Below, piece after piece: positions 22,109 to 33,162 of a stretch of 64,000 nucleotides of DNA. Position numbers and translations under genes: made by a program. The notes under the pieces were generated by a model that worked only from the letters and a program-made list of their open reading frames with translations, did no database searches and was not told the DNA's origin. Source of the stretch: Adiantum capillus-veneris (taxonomy: Eukaryota > Streptophyta > Polypodiopsida > Polypodiales > Pteridaceae); contig CM043947.1 of the NCBI GenBank assembly GCA_014529385.2, positions 124,204,891-124,268,890 on the forward strand, read 5' to 3'. Every line of letters begins with the position of its first letter. Position 1 is the stretch's first letter.

Positions 22109-22340
22109 TGTGCATGTCTATTGCACGTGTCAATGCAAGGGACTTGCCGATACAATGTGTGTGAGTCACTAATGGATCCAATCACACACTAGACTAATCT
22201 AGCAAGCTCAAGAGAGCAAGGGTGTGTCACTCACCGCCCTACGCTCGCCTTCGTGGAGGATTCCTCGCCGCGAAGAAGAAGGAGCTACCGCCGCTGCGCC
22301 ATGCTCAACCACTTCACCACCGTTGTGCCGTCGTCGCAAT

Positions 22341-22434
<94 letters not shown>

Positions 22435-22705
22435 ACACACACACACAAGGAGATGAAGAAGAAGAAGATGGAGATGGATCAAGAGCACTCTTCAATTGCA
22501 CAAATGAAAGAATAAATGATTTTTAGGTTTAGGTGACTTTTTATATGAGCTCGCCCCATTCACACTTTGATGCCCATACTTAGCCAACTAACCCTTGAAT
22601 GTTCCTATTAGAGTGCACCTCTCATCGGCGATCACTCTTACCCTTTTCCTATTGGACGGACAAGCCCGGCCCATGACTACTAGAAGTGGATGCTAGTGGT
22701 TAACA
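22109..22705 (-). repeat. TE6 3' LTR
   Basis: 597 bp, matching 47980-48537. A long CT-CA microsatellite (22342-22447) is much shorter in the other LTR. On the right it borders the reverse complement of a polypurine tract. Confidence 0.93.
22342..22447. repeat. (CT)n(CA)n compound microsatellite
   Basis: About 53 bases of CT followed by about 53 bases of CA with one ATA interruption. The apparent Leu-Ser and Thr-His reading frames across it are simple-sequence artefacts. Confidence 0.97.
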
Positions 22706-22718
22706 TGCCCCCCTTCCT
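22706..22718 (-). promoter_or_regulatory. TE6 polypurine tract
   Basis: On - the sequence AGGAAGGGGGGCA lies directly before TGTTAACC, the first bases of the 3' LTR. This fixes the orientation of the element. Confidence 0.88.
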
Positions 22719-24385
22719 GATGTAGATTCCGTCCTCGAAATATAATAGTACAGCATTGGGATCCACAATAGAAGTACCTGTGTCAGAAGAAAAACAACAT
22801 TGTGAAAGCTCAAAGGCAGCATGTACAGGTGTGCAATAAGTGAGATGCATACATGATATTCTAGGAAATGCAAAAACAAATTCATGAATTGTAACATTGC
22901 CAACTAGAACAAGCGTAGTATCTGAATAAAATGCAATTGAGTTAGGGTCTATTAGGTTGACTCTAAGAGAAGTACACAAGAGCTAGGGCTAAAGCAAGTA
23001 CTAGATTGACCAACGTTAATTAAAAATGTCAACTAAAGAGTAGTTAACCTTAGGAATGTTCGTCGAGGTCTAAGCACTAGTGGTCTTGTCACTTGTACCA
23101 CTTAAGTGTGATCCACATAAAATACAAGGGAGTTTTTGCTATTTTCTTTCTGCTTTCTTTTTCTCTTTTTTTTCTTTTTCTTTGTTTTCTTTTTTGTTGT
23201 TGTCATACAATGCTACAAGCAGCAGCTGGGGAACTCAAGGTCTCAAATACCAGTAGTTGGGAGACTCAAGGTCTCAAATACCAGCTTGAGCATAAACTAG
23301 CCGAGACACTTGAGGTCTCAAATACCAGCTTAACACATGGGCTTCCATAACACAAGTCACACTTACGTGGAATAAACTAGAGAGAACTATATCCTCATAG
23401 TCTAAAACATTACTAAAGTTACTACAATTAATAGACTATTTAGGAATTAAAGTCAACAATTAAGTGGCCTAGTTTAGCCCAAGGTCCTGATATCTACTTA
23501 AAGTCAACTAATAGACCAAACTCAAAAAGAAGAACAAGATACTAGAAGTTTGAAAAAATTATAGCATCTAAATTGGCAATGTCACAACTTCATAAGGTTT
23601 ATGCATTTTAGAATTCAAATGACAAGATGCAAACATGTAAATGTGGAAGCATAGGTAAAAGAAAGTAGTACACCTCATATAATGGAGAACATCCGTTGTA
23701 ACATATAAACATCCATTGTTGTTGTCTTTCAAAGGCATCCTTATGTAGTCACAAACTGCACCACCAAACATCCACCTTCCAGAGGCACATCAATGGGAAA
23801 AGGTACCAACACTTATTGAACACAATTAAAAAACATAAGGAACCCTAACCTAATTATTTGCACTCCCCCTAGACAGTCAAAGAAATAGGATATTATAGAG
23901 ATTGGGGGGCAACCCTAAGGCTAAACCCCTATCCTCATCGTCGACAAAAACAAAGTCATCATCCGTCAGACATATGTGCCACTTGTGTAATCGTGTAAAT
24001 CTTCTTCTTCATCGGAGGCATCAATGTTTACTAAGAAAGTCACTAGACGCTTATAGTCATCTTGGTCAAAAGGGTAGGCTTGTGCAATGGGAGACACGCT
24101 CTCTACTAAGTATGGATCAAGCATGGTCAAGAAACGTATCAGCCATTCTAACTCCTCGAAATTCCTCTCACATCCTAGCGTACATACCAAAACCAATTCA
24201 CAGACAAGCACCGAAAAGACCATGTGAAACACTTATGAAAAGTAACGAGGGTACCTCTCACCCAAGGCAGGAGTGGGATGACTCTAGCGTACTAGCCATA
24301 TTAGTACACACAGATAGATGATGGTTAGAGTGCAAATATTACAAGGGTCCTGTTCTTGTGCATAATGTGTATTTATGATTTCGTG
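22719..24385 (-). other. TE6 3' untranslated region
   Basis: About 1.7 kb without a supported gene between the accessory frame and the polypurine tract. It contains a T-rich run (about 23130-23200) and three spaced copies of the words AAGGTCTCAAATACCAG (about 23236-23330). Confidence 0.5.
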
Positions 24386-25230
24386 TTATGTATAGAACTT
24401 GTAAATTTCCACATTATTGTTTGGTGGCTCTTTCTCTTTTACTTTTTTATCTTGTTTTTGTAAGTATAAGTATTTATATGTACATTCCCTAGGATTGGAG
24501 ATTGAGAGGTCAGGGAGGAAGGTTGAGAGGGAAGCAAGTGAATGATGGATGTCAGCAAACACTCTTCCCTTCCTTGGGTAGATCATACCTTTTGGAATAA
24601 TGTCATCACCTTTTGAAACCAATTGTTCCAAGTTGTTATGGGTGAAGGTTTTAACCAATAGTTTTTGACTATTCTATGTGTTTTATCTAGTTGCAAGGGT
24701 GGTAAGGTACTCTCCCATGATTTTATTTGCAATGTTGTTGTAGGTGGTGAACTTACAATGTGAGGTGCAAACTCTTCCTTGTTTGTATGGATATGTACAA
24801 TGGGGGGTGGAGGTTGTATCAAAGCTTCTATTTCCGTATAAGAACTACATGAAGAGCAAGAAGCTTCATTTGACTTCCTTGTTCTTAAGCTAGGTGGAAC
24901 AAATCGTTCTTTCTTTGGTACCCAAACTAGCTCTGGAGCAGGTGTGTAGCATTCCGTAATTTTTTTTTTCCGCGGTCTTCAATGTGTTTTGGAGCCACAG
25001 GATTGGACTGACATGGGCAGATGACAAGTAAGAGCACAATTTACATTTTGGCACCCAGATTTGATCATTTCGTTCATAGTAGCCTTGGGCTTCCAATAGT
25101 TTTTTAGGAATCCAACACAACATTTCTTTACATTTCTTGGGGCGAGTGGGACATCTCTTACCAGGCTCTTGTCTTTCAGCAATAGCTATGGTCGCTAAAG
25201 AAGCTTTAGGGACCCACTTGTATGTTTTCT
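24386..25230 (-). pseudogene. TE6 accessory frame, distal part with W-[VI]-P-K repeats
   Basis: Just after the DTGA frame a second phase reads TYKWVPK, then CWIPKKLLEAQGYY 34 residues later and IWVPK 19 residues after that, with a Cys-rich segment (KRCPTRPKKCKEMLC) between. Further down, open pieces at 24583-24822 and 24386-24658 continue in two phases. No known domain is recognised. The position after integrase is where some plant gypsy elements keep extra frames. Confidence 0.45.
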
Positions 25231-25233
25231 TTG

Positions 25234-25893
25234 TTATATTGGGATGGGTCTTGTGTGCTCAAGCTTTATTTCAACTACATTAGTTGAAGCTCTAGAGAGT
25301 TGGACTATGGGGACATATGGTTCAACCTCTTGGACATGCAATGTTTTGGTTTTTATTTCCTTAAGAGGTGATATCTCAGGGACTATGGCTTGATTGGTAG
25401 GGCTAAGAGTTGGTTTCTGTATTGCAACACCCCCTGTCCCCCAATCAATAGTGCATTTGGTGGCTATCATCCACGTGCTTCCTAGGTTTATATTACCCTC
25501 CATAGTTCCAACAGGCATGACCAAAAAGTCTTGAGCTACAACCCCATTGTCATAACTGACAGAAGTGTGCCAGATTCCAAAAACCACAGTTTTTTTCTTG
25601 TTGACACCCTTGACTTGGATAATAATTTCAGATAGAGGTGGCTTCTCTAACTGACACCATACCCCATATGATAGCAGACTATATTTAGCACCCGTGTCCA
25701 ATAAGATGTTATAAATCACTTTTTCATAGGTGTTGTTTAGCTCAATAGAGTATCGTAGAGGTGTGTCAAAGTCCAACCAATCCTCGTCGGTTTCAACGTG
25801 GAATGCATGTGTAACTCCAAGGTTAGCCTCTCGTTGGCATCTTATGCGTTGTTGTCGCTCCTTAGTCTTAGTTTGAGTTTGTATCTTCTTCAA
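25234..25893 (-). CDS. TE6 accessory retropepsin-like protein after integrase
   Basis: 219 codons open from 25893. Residues about 60-160 have a retropepsin pattern: YNILLDTGAKYSLLS (DTGA at 25698-25687), then a strand-rich middle (VVFGIWHTSV, DFLVMPVG) and INLGSTWMIATKCTIDW in the place of the usual LG-x-x-W/F end. The N-terminus is basic and coiled-coil-like. The element has an ordinary protease domain upstream of RT whose motif is DGG, so this may be the working protease or a nucleic-acid-binding derivative. A short gap separates it from the integrase end. The ATG may not be the true start. Confidence 0.6.
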   Translation of the reverse strand: MKKIQTQTKTKERQQRIRCQREANLGVTHAFHVETDEDWLDFDTPLRYSIELNNTYEKVIYNILLDTGAKYSLLSYGVWCQLEKPPLSEIIIQVKGVNKKKTVVFGIWHTSVSYDNGVVAQDFLVMPVGTMEGNINLGSTWMIATKCTIDWGTGGVAIQKPTLSPTNQAIVPEISPLKEIKTKTLHVQEVEPYVPIVQLSRASTNVVEIKLEHTRPIPI

Positions 25894-25980
25894 TTTTGTT
25901 TGTGCCTTAGCTGCCTTTTTTTTATGAATGGCACGTAGCTCCTCTTGGCTTAAAGGATAATAGTATCTTTTAAATTTGCT

Positions 25981-26240
25981 TCATTGAGGAATCCAATGGT
26001 TTTCAACTCCATCAAGAGTCTCCACACAAATGGTTCCTTGTGGGGTGATCTCACATACTCTATATGGTCCCTTTCTTTCATATTTTAACTTTTTCTTTTT
26101 GTTACGCACTCCATACAGAAGGACTTTATCACCAACATTGATATCTTTGTTCTTTAGATGACAGTCAAACCATTTCTTCCTCCTATCTTTTTCCACAAGT
26201 GCATTTTTCACAGATAATTACCTCTCTTCATCTAGCCTTT
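25981..26240 (-). pseudogene. TE6 integrase C-terminal domain
   Basis: DINVGDKVLLYGVRNKKKK and YERKGPYRVCEI show the SH3-like end domain of a gypsy integrase. A stop and frame change separate it from the core at about 26240. Confidence 0.75.
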
Positions 26241-26247
26241 CAAGGAT

Positions 26248-27020
26248 TTATAATCTCTCAACTAAGGGGCTACCATCCCAACCTTCTTGAGAAGCTACTC
26301 GAAGACTAAGAACAACAAACTCCCATGGCATAACCGCTTCTTGGCCATACACCATCTTAAACGGTGTGCAGTTAATGGAAACTTTGTACGCAGTACGATA
26401 AGCCCATAGAGATAATGTAAACTTTAAATCCCAATCTGTGCGATGAGCTTCCACCCTTTTGGTCAAGATAGAGATTAAGTTTTTGTTGGTGCTCTCAGCT
26501 TGGCCATTTGCTTGTGGATAGTAAGGTGTGGACTTATGGTGAGCTATCATAAAGTTGGTAGTGAGTTCTTTTATTACTCCATTTATAAAATCAGTACCAT
26601 TGTCAGTCACAATCTCAAAGGGACAACCAAATCTTGTAATAATTTTCTCAAAGAGAAACTTGGCAGTTGACCTCGCATCGGCCTTACGTGTCGCCCTGGC
26701 TTCCGTCCACTTTGTCACATAGTCAGTGGCAATGATAATATATCGATATTGAGTGCTACGAGCTGCCAGACTAATTAGGCCTACAAAGTCCAAACACCAT
26801 TTTTCAAATGGTTGAGTCACTTTAACATGATGTAAGGGCATTTTATCCTTTGGTTGTGTGATCTTGCAACGTTGGTATTCATCACATCCTTTTGCAAAAA
26901 GTGATGCATCCTTGAATAAGGTAGGCCACTAATAGCCTGATTCCAACACCTTTCTAGATGTTAGTTTCCCTAAGAAATGTCCTCCGGCTATACCCATGTG
27001 GGCTTCTTGCAGTATGTATA
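26248..27020 (-). pseudogene. TE6 integrase
   Basis: The catalytic set is LDFVGL, VTDNGTDF and YYPQANGQAESTNKN, so D, D and E are present in the open piece 26248-26841. Upstream, IAGGHFLGKLTSRK and CDEYQRC give the HHCC zinc domain, interrupted by a stop at about 26926. The order after RNase H is normal for gypsy. Confidence 0.85.
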
Positions 27021-27065
27021 AATACTCATCCTCACGGTCACAACGTTTAAGAATATCATCCTTCC

Positions 27066-27752
27066 CTAGCCTGTAGAGAGTCCTGCAATGAGAGAGTAGG
27101 GTTCACATTCTTTTAACAGTTTTCGAGCTATGTCCTTATGAAGCTCTTTGGGTGGAAAACCCTTAACTAGAAAGTTCACAATCTTCTCACTCCATTCATA
27201 TATGGTTTTGACTAGGAATAGAGAAGTATCGGGCAACTCATCATCGACTCTAGTAGGGGCTTCACCATTGGGTATGCGAGACAAATGATCCGCCATGACA
27301 TGTCTTTTACCAGGTCTCACCACAATGGTAAAATCAAACTCAAGGAGAATTAATAACCATCGTGTAATTCTTCCCATAGAACAAGGTTTATTTACTAGAT
27401 ACAACAAAGCTTGATGATCAACATAGAAAACAAACTTGTTGGCCAGAAGGTAGTAGCAAAATTTCTTCACTTCATAAATCATACATAAACCTTCTCGCTC
27501 TGTAGTGGTGTATTTTCTCTCAGCATCATTCAATTGACGACTTGCAAAGCTAATGGGGTAGTCCAGTTTATGTTCTCCTGGGTGAGCTAGAACACACCCA
27601 ATAGCAAAGTTCGATGCATCAATATGCACATAAAAATTTACATTCCAATCGGGCACGCGTAGAATAGGAGTGCTAGTCAAGGTCCTTTTCAATGACTCAT
27701 AAGCATGGTCAAACTCCACGGTCCATTGGAACTCAATAAGAAGCTTGTACAA
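27066..27752 (-). pseudogene. TE6 RNase H
   Basis: FYVHIDASNFAIG, ERKYTTTEREGLCMI, FYVDHQALLYL and VMADHLSRI give the D-E-D-D set of a gypsy RNase H. Only one RNase H domain is present, in contrast to TE1. Confidence 0.85.
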
Positions 27753-28871
27753 AGGAAGAGCTATCTCGGCAAATTTTAAAATAAACCATCAGTAATAACC
27801 AACATGGCCCATGAACCTTTGAACTCCTTTATAGTTTGTAGGTAGTGGCAATTCAGTAATGGCTTTAATTTTGCTCTCATTTGTGGAAATCCCTTTTTTG
27901 GACACTATATGCCCTAAAATGACTCCATGTTTAACCCAAAATTGGCATTTGAAAGGGTTTAAGGAGATGCGATACAATCTGCACTTCTCAAACACTTTTC
28001 ATAGGCATGATAGATGTTATGTCCAAAAGGAATAAACACAAAGGTAATCTAAGAAAGCTTAACAAAACTCCCTCAAATATTCTCTGAAAGCAGTGTTTAA
28101 TCTTTGAAAGGTAGCAGGGGCATTGGTTAAGCCAAAATCCATAACACAAAATGCGAACACTTCAAATTCGGTTATAAAGGTTGTTTTAGCTTGGTCCTCC
28201 AGCGCAATTGTGATTTGATTGTAGCTAGAGTACCCATCTAAAAAGCTATAAGCTTCCTTCCCTGCAACTCTTTCAAGTACATGTTCTGAATATGGCAAGG
28301 GGTAATGGTCCCTCCTAGAGGTGGCATTGACCTTCTTGATGTCCACGCACACTCTAAGTTTCCCATTCTTTTTTGGCACAATCACTATTGGAGACACCCA
28401 TTCTGAGTGCTCAATAGGGTATATGAATCCGCATTTCACAAGCTTTTCAATCTCTTCTTGAACGATTTTTGCATATTTAGGATTCATTGGGTAGGGTCGT
28501 TGTTGAACTAGTTTAGCCATGCTATTCATAGGGATTGTGTGTTGCACCATGGAAGGTGGAACACCTTTCATATCATGATATATCCAGGAAAATATATCCC
28601 TGAATTCCTTGAGAAGTTCTTTACGTACACACTCCTCAGTCTCTATCGGATCTTGGGCAATGAAAACAGGTTTGGACTCTTCTCCTGGGTTTGCTAACTC
28701 TATTTCCTTAACTATCGTTGAACCGTCATAGACTCCATTGCTCCCATCGATAGGTTTTCTTTGAGTCTTTGTATACACAACCTTTCGTTCCTCTGTGGTA
28801 TAGGATTTGAAATGTTCAGGTGCAGGGTGTAAGTTTGTGGGGTCCTGTTGTTCGGTGGACTGTGATTTCAC
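27753..28871 (-). pseudogene. TE6 reverse transcriptase
   Basis: SEWVSPIVIVPKKNGK, LDGYSSYNQI and FGLTNAPATFQRL mark gypsy RT. The active-site block reads FLDYLCVYS, so the second Asp of xxDD has become Tyr. A TAA directly precedes it and other stops and shifts follow (27789-27995 and 27066-27752 are separate pieces). The enzyme is therefore dead in this copy. Confidence 0.85.
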
Positions 28872-28874
28872 TTA

Positions 28875-29585
28875 CTATTCCTTTTGTTGTTGAGCTAACT
28901 CTTGATTTTGTCGTCTCCTTACGATACGGATCAACTTTGGCTTTTCTATAGCCTCTAGTTGTGCAATTTCAATGGGTTGTGGACTACACCACATAACGCT
29001 TTGAACGTATTCACCCCAGTTATCTACCAACTTCCGATGAGCATCACATGCCCCTATATGATTAAGCCATCCTGCGATAGATTTCTTTTCATTTATTCTA
29101 GCACGCACATTTGCTCGATATCGTCGCCTCTTATATATCTTACTCTTCTTGTCAAATTTTTTATTACAACCGATATCTAGTGAAGAGTCACTAGATGAAT
29201 TGCTTCTTCTGTCTTCTGCTCCCTTGGATAGATTGTCATTAGAGGTACCACTGGGCCCTGAATGGTTTGTCGCCACATTTGCACTAAGATTTAACTCACA
29301 TTCTTCGTCCTCATAGTCAATTTCAATTGATGATTCTGACCCCAAATCGTGTGGGCTATAGTCTTGTGAGACGCTACTGGTTCCAATGCCAGTCAAACCT
29401 TCATCTTGTAGGTCATCAAAAGCTATATGCATTGCTTCTAGCATATTTAAGGGTACGAGTGGTGGAATTTCATCCCCCTCAAGTGTTACCCAGGTCGTCC
29501 CCGTGTTTCCCCAAGTGTCTATGTTTGCTGCTAGGTGGACCCAATCCACATTGTCCGACTCAGTCATCCTAGGTGGTACATCCAT
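28875..29585 (-). CDS. TE6 linker frame between protease and RT
   Basis: 236 codons with an acidic, Ser/Asn-rich middle (residues about 85-155) and a basic end (SKIYKRRRYRANVRAR, later RRRQNQELAQQQ). No catalytic motif is seen. It lies between protease and RT in the same direction and may be a spacer domain of the polyprotein. It is called separate only because stops flank it. Confidence 0.4.
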   Translation of the reverse strand: MDVPPRMTESDNVDWVHLAANIDTWGNTGTTWVTLEGDEIPPLVPLNMLEAMHIAFDDLQDEGLTGIGTSSVSQDYSPHDLGSESSIEIDYEDEECELNLSANVATNHSGPSGTSNDNLSKGAEDRRSNSSSDSSLDIGCNKKFDKKSKIYKRRRYRANVRARINEKKSIAGWLNHIGACDAHRKLVDNWGEYVQSVMWCSPQPIEIAQLEAIEKPKLIRIVRRRQNQELAQQQKE

Positions 29586-29708
29586 ATAAGGAGAATCTTC
29601 CCCAACATCAGTGTCCGCTTTACACGTGTAACAATACTACAATGGGGCCGAGTGAACTGTGATGTCAGATCTATGATCAATTATAAACCTGTTTCCTAGG
29701 GGATGTGC

Positions 29709-30815
29709 TCAATTAGTTACAAGATCCACTCGAATGACAGAATCTTGGAACTGCAGGTAGACATGGTTTTTAGACCAGTCATGCACAATTTTTGCTTCCC
29801 TCATGAAAGGACGTCCTAAGATCATCTCCGATGCCATAGTGTGCTTGGACAAATCCATAACAATGAAGGTAATTCTTATTTTATGTCCAAAAACCTTGAT
29901 CTTGAGATCTTCTAACATCCCAATAGGTTTAACAATAGACCTATTGGCCATCTTCACCACTATGGTTGTGGTCGCAAGGTGAGGTCTTCCCATAGTTTCC
30001 CAGAAATTTTTAGTCACAATGCTAACCCGAGCGCCACCATCAAGGATTCCCTTCACAGTTAATCCCTTAGTAGTGATTGGTATGGTCGCATTGGATTCAT
30101 CATCCTCAAAGTATTGTCCCAACTTGTTAACAGGTATTTCTACCACAAGGTTCTCATCTAGGTTGGTTTGTGGATCTAAGTGCTCCTCATCTATTGGCAT
30201 CTCCCCAACTCCATCCATCTGTGTAAATTGTGGTAGCCCAAACTCTAGTTCTCCATTGAGGAAGGCTCGAAGAGCTGAGACTAGTTCAGGGTTTTTATAT
30301 AGTTTGGACGTGATGGTGGTTCTAACTTCTAAAGACATGAAATCCATCAATTTGGCAATGTTTAACGGAACCTTTTGGGCTTCAGTCCCTTGACATGGGG
30401 AAGATGGGATCTCCATTTCTTCGATAGGATCAAGTAGTCCCTCTGTAGATATTATTTCCATCAAGAAGTGAGTACGCCCACTTTCCCATGACTTTAAGTC
30501 ACTTTCTTCTTGGATGACACTAGGTATGGCTAAACATCTATGGACTTGGTGAGGTTGTTGTTGCATAGGGAACACGGTGTTTGTAATCTGGATCTGCCTA
30601 GGTGCTCGTCCTAGATCCCTTTGGGTATCTTCTACCAAACTCCTTAATTGCTTGACTCGCTCGATCTCCTCTGTAGGGTTTGGATAAGTTCCTATCTTCT
30701 TCTTGGATCTTGGCCATTGTGGCTCATGAAGATCTTCCTTGTTGGTTTCTATCTTAGTGGTCGTTTTGATCTCCATGGTTTCACCTGAATCAGAATCCTC
30801 TTCAGGGTCGTTCAT
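29709..30815 (-). pseudogene. TE6 gag end and protease-like domain
   Basis: The C-terminal third has a retropepsin pattern: VKGILDGGARVSIVT, a middle strand block (IRITFIVMDLSKH) and EMILGRPFMREAK. The active-site motif is DGG instead of DTG or DSG, as in TE1. The N-terminal part is charged and probably the end of gag. The frame is open for 368 codons. Confidence 0.7.
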
Positions 30816-30911
30816 ATATACGGGGTCATCACCAGTTCGTATGTTGGTCTTTGAACTAGGGTCTGACTTTGCTACTTTTTGTGATCTCTTCCTTCGTGTT
30901 TTCTTCTTTTT

Positions 30912-31760
30912 CTAAGATTGGGCAATTGATGCCGTGTCTCTTTCCTCAAGAATATAATTTTGTTTTTGGAGCATCGATCGTGTGAGTACGGGTATCACAG
31001 GTGTACTTTGTGATGGCTCCTCGGTAACCTCAATCAAGTTTAATGGCGTGATATTCAGTGCATTTGGATTATTTGGACATTGAGCAATCAAATGATCTAT
31101 GCCACATCGATTATACATGAGTATCGGTATTGTAGACGTGCTCACTTGACTGGTTTGCATTAGTATGGCGTTCTTTTGTAGCCTAATAGGACACTCAGCC
31201 ACACGATGTGGACCTCCACACTCATAGCATTAAAGAGGTGGTCTCTTAGCAGTGTAATTGATATTTTGGCCTCTTGCAGTAAGAGCAGCTACTTGATAGA
31301 CAGGTTTGACTTGTCCCCAATAGTCCTCCACATAGTATTATGGACTTTCTTCAAGCGCATCCATCCCATAGGCAATATTAGGGTCTATATCTTCCTCACA
31401 GCCTTCCAAACAAGCAATGGATGACTCACAACCCACTTGATTCACAGAAGTGATTCTTGGATATGGTGGTTGCAGTCCTAGCACTAGAGGTGGTAAGGAT
31501 GTTGTTTGAACAACATTTTGGGCCCTACGGACCATGTGTTCTGATGTTTGTTCAAGAGGTGGGTCCGGCATCAATGCAGGCACTCGAGGTGTGTCTATCC
31601 ATGCTAAGGTTGGTCTATTGTCCATGCGCGCTTAAATACTATGAAATCCTTAGCTTGATGACCATACCTCCCACAGGCATTGCAGTTCCCATTGAATTTT
31701 ACTCTAAAAGTAGGGCATTCACTGGTACTATGCGGTCCATAGCATATTGAGCACCATTGT
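30912..31760 (-). pseudogene. TE6 nucleocapsid region with four zinc knuckles
   Basis: Four knuckle-like motifs are read in order on -: CSICYGPHSTSEC (31753-31715), CNACGRYGHQAKDF (31684-31643, last Cys lost), CYECGGPHRVAEC (31229-31191) and YNRCGIDHLIAQC (31115-31078, first Cys lost). Three of them have only three residues between the second Cys and His (CX2CX3HX4C), one fewer than usual. They would bind RNA for packaging. Stops and shifts separate the pieces. Confidence 0.7.
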
Positions 31761-32297
31761 TGCTCCCTTCTTGGATACATATGATTGTTTTGTGGAGCAC
31801 GATTGTCTCTAAGACTCTCTTGAATGGCTTGGTGAGATTTGCTAAAGTCATCTGAGATATCTTTGGCACCTTAGCAATAGGCTTTAGGGTCATTGGCTAA
31901 TGCCCCGATGCTTGCGAGCTAATAGATTTAGGCTTAACAGACACTCTTTCTCCTTGAATCATTAAATTATCCTCCACTTGGATCGCATTGGTGGTGATTG
32001 CTTCCCAAGTGGTGATACCTCTAATGACTAGGCCATTGTAGATACCCTCATGTTGTAATCCACTAATGAATCTATCAAGCAATTGATTATTATTGAAGAG
32101 CTCATTTGGATTACAACGAGAATTCAAATGCTTCAAGCAACTAATAAAGTCTCTCACCAACTCTCCCTCCTCTCGTTGGGCTTTCTAGGGCTGAGAGGCT
32201 ACACCCCAAAGCACTCCCTCTCGTATGTATTCTTTCAAGAATAGTCTCCTGAGAGTAGGGTAAATCGTTTTTTCTTCCGCCCTTAGGTTCTATACAA
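31761..32297 (-). pseudogene. TE6 gag capsid, C-terminal part
   Basis: LVRDFISCLKHLNSRCNP and LLDRFISGLQHEGIYNGL are typical gag capsid words. On the right the gene is cut by TE7. It resumes at 37017 in the same direction, and the TACAA duplication joins the two parts. Confidence 0.75.
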
Positions 32298-32440
32298 TGT
32301 TGGAGCTATATATGGCTCACTCTACTCAACTTGGTCTCACCTATATATTTGTATCTTGTCCTCAATATGAATCAGTCTTTGGGAGCGTATATGGTGTGTC
32401 TCTTGTCTCATCTCTCTCTCTTTCTCTCTACATCTCAACA
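32298..32440 (+). repeat. TE7 5' LTR
   Basis: 143 bp, TG...CA, followed directly by the primer site. It includes a CT-rich tail of about 29 bases. Confidence 0.95.
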
Positions 32441-32452
32441 TGGTATCAGAGC
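32441..32452 (+). other. TE7 primer-binding site
   Basis: TGGTATCAGAGC, abutting the LTR; complementary to initiator tRNA-Met. Confidence 0.95.
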
Positions 32453-33162
32453 AATAACGATCATGTGCCGATTCAATTCATGGTGACAAAACAGTATGTG
32501 TATGCGATTTGCATGTAAGATTCAAAAATTGCTACAAATTTTATTTTTGAGCATTGATTCTTGTTAACTGTGGTTGTTTTGTATTAAGAAGAATATTATT
32601 AGTGCTTTGTGTGACGTTTATTGCTAATCAATCTAATCGTTCATTACGTTTTCTTGTTGATGACACCCTGAACTTCATCTCAATTTTTCTTGCTATTCTG
32701 CTCAAAATTTGGAGAAACGGAAAAAGCGCAATGGAGCATAGTGCAATGGCTCTTTTCATCCAAAACTTTTTCGTCTCCTCGAGCTCTTCGATTTGAGTTC
32801 TAGGTTTGCGTCAATCAGAGTTCGCAGCAGAAAGTTATGATGTTTTTACTGCAATTGAGCTTGACGCAGCTTTCTTCGTCCTACTTCTTCGTGAAGCGTC
32901 CACGATTGTTTTTCTTATTTTGTGTTAATTTCTCGAGAAGATTTAGCTTTTTGCTATTCGTATTGTGGCCGTCAATCTTGCGTCTCACGCCACTCTATTT
33001 TGAGGACTCTTTTATTGTTAACGTCTCCTTTACCCTGCCCTTTTTGGGTGACGTCTCTCACATCTTTTGAAGTTCCTTGAGCATCTTTCTTACGTTTATC
33101 GTTGACAGAACGTAGTCCTCATATCTCTCTCATTCTCAATTGCGGCCTTCACCATATATGGT
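32453..33162 (+). other. TE7 leader where gag should be
   Basis: About 700 bases between the primer site and the zinc knuckles. Only short unrelated frames are present and I see no copia gag words. Either gag was deleted or it has decayed beyond recognition. Confidence 0.55.

Noticed and set aside
22222-22526. Three overlapping frames of about 70-100 codons across the CT/CA tract
   Set aside because: They encode Leu-Ser and Thr-His repeats produced by the microsatellite and lie inside an LTR.
25234-31760. A pararetrovirus origin for TE6 because of the extra protease and multiple knuckles
   Set aside because: It has paired LTRs, a 5-bp duplication, a polypurine tract and a D-D-E integrase, so it is a gypsy element.
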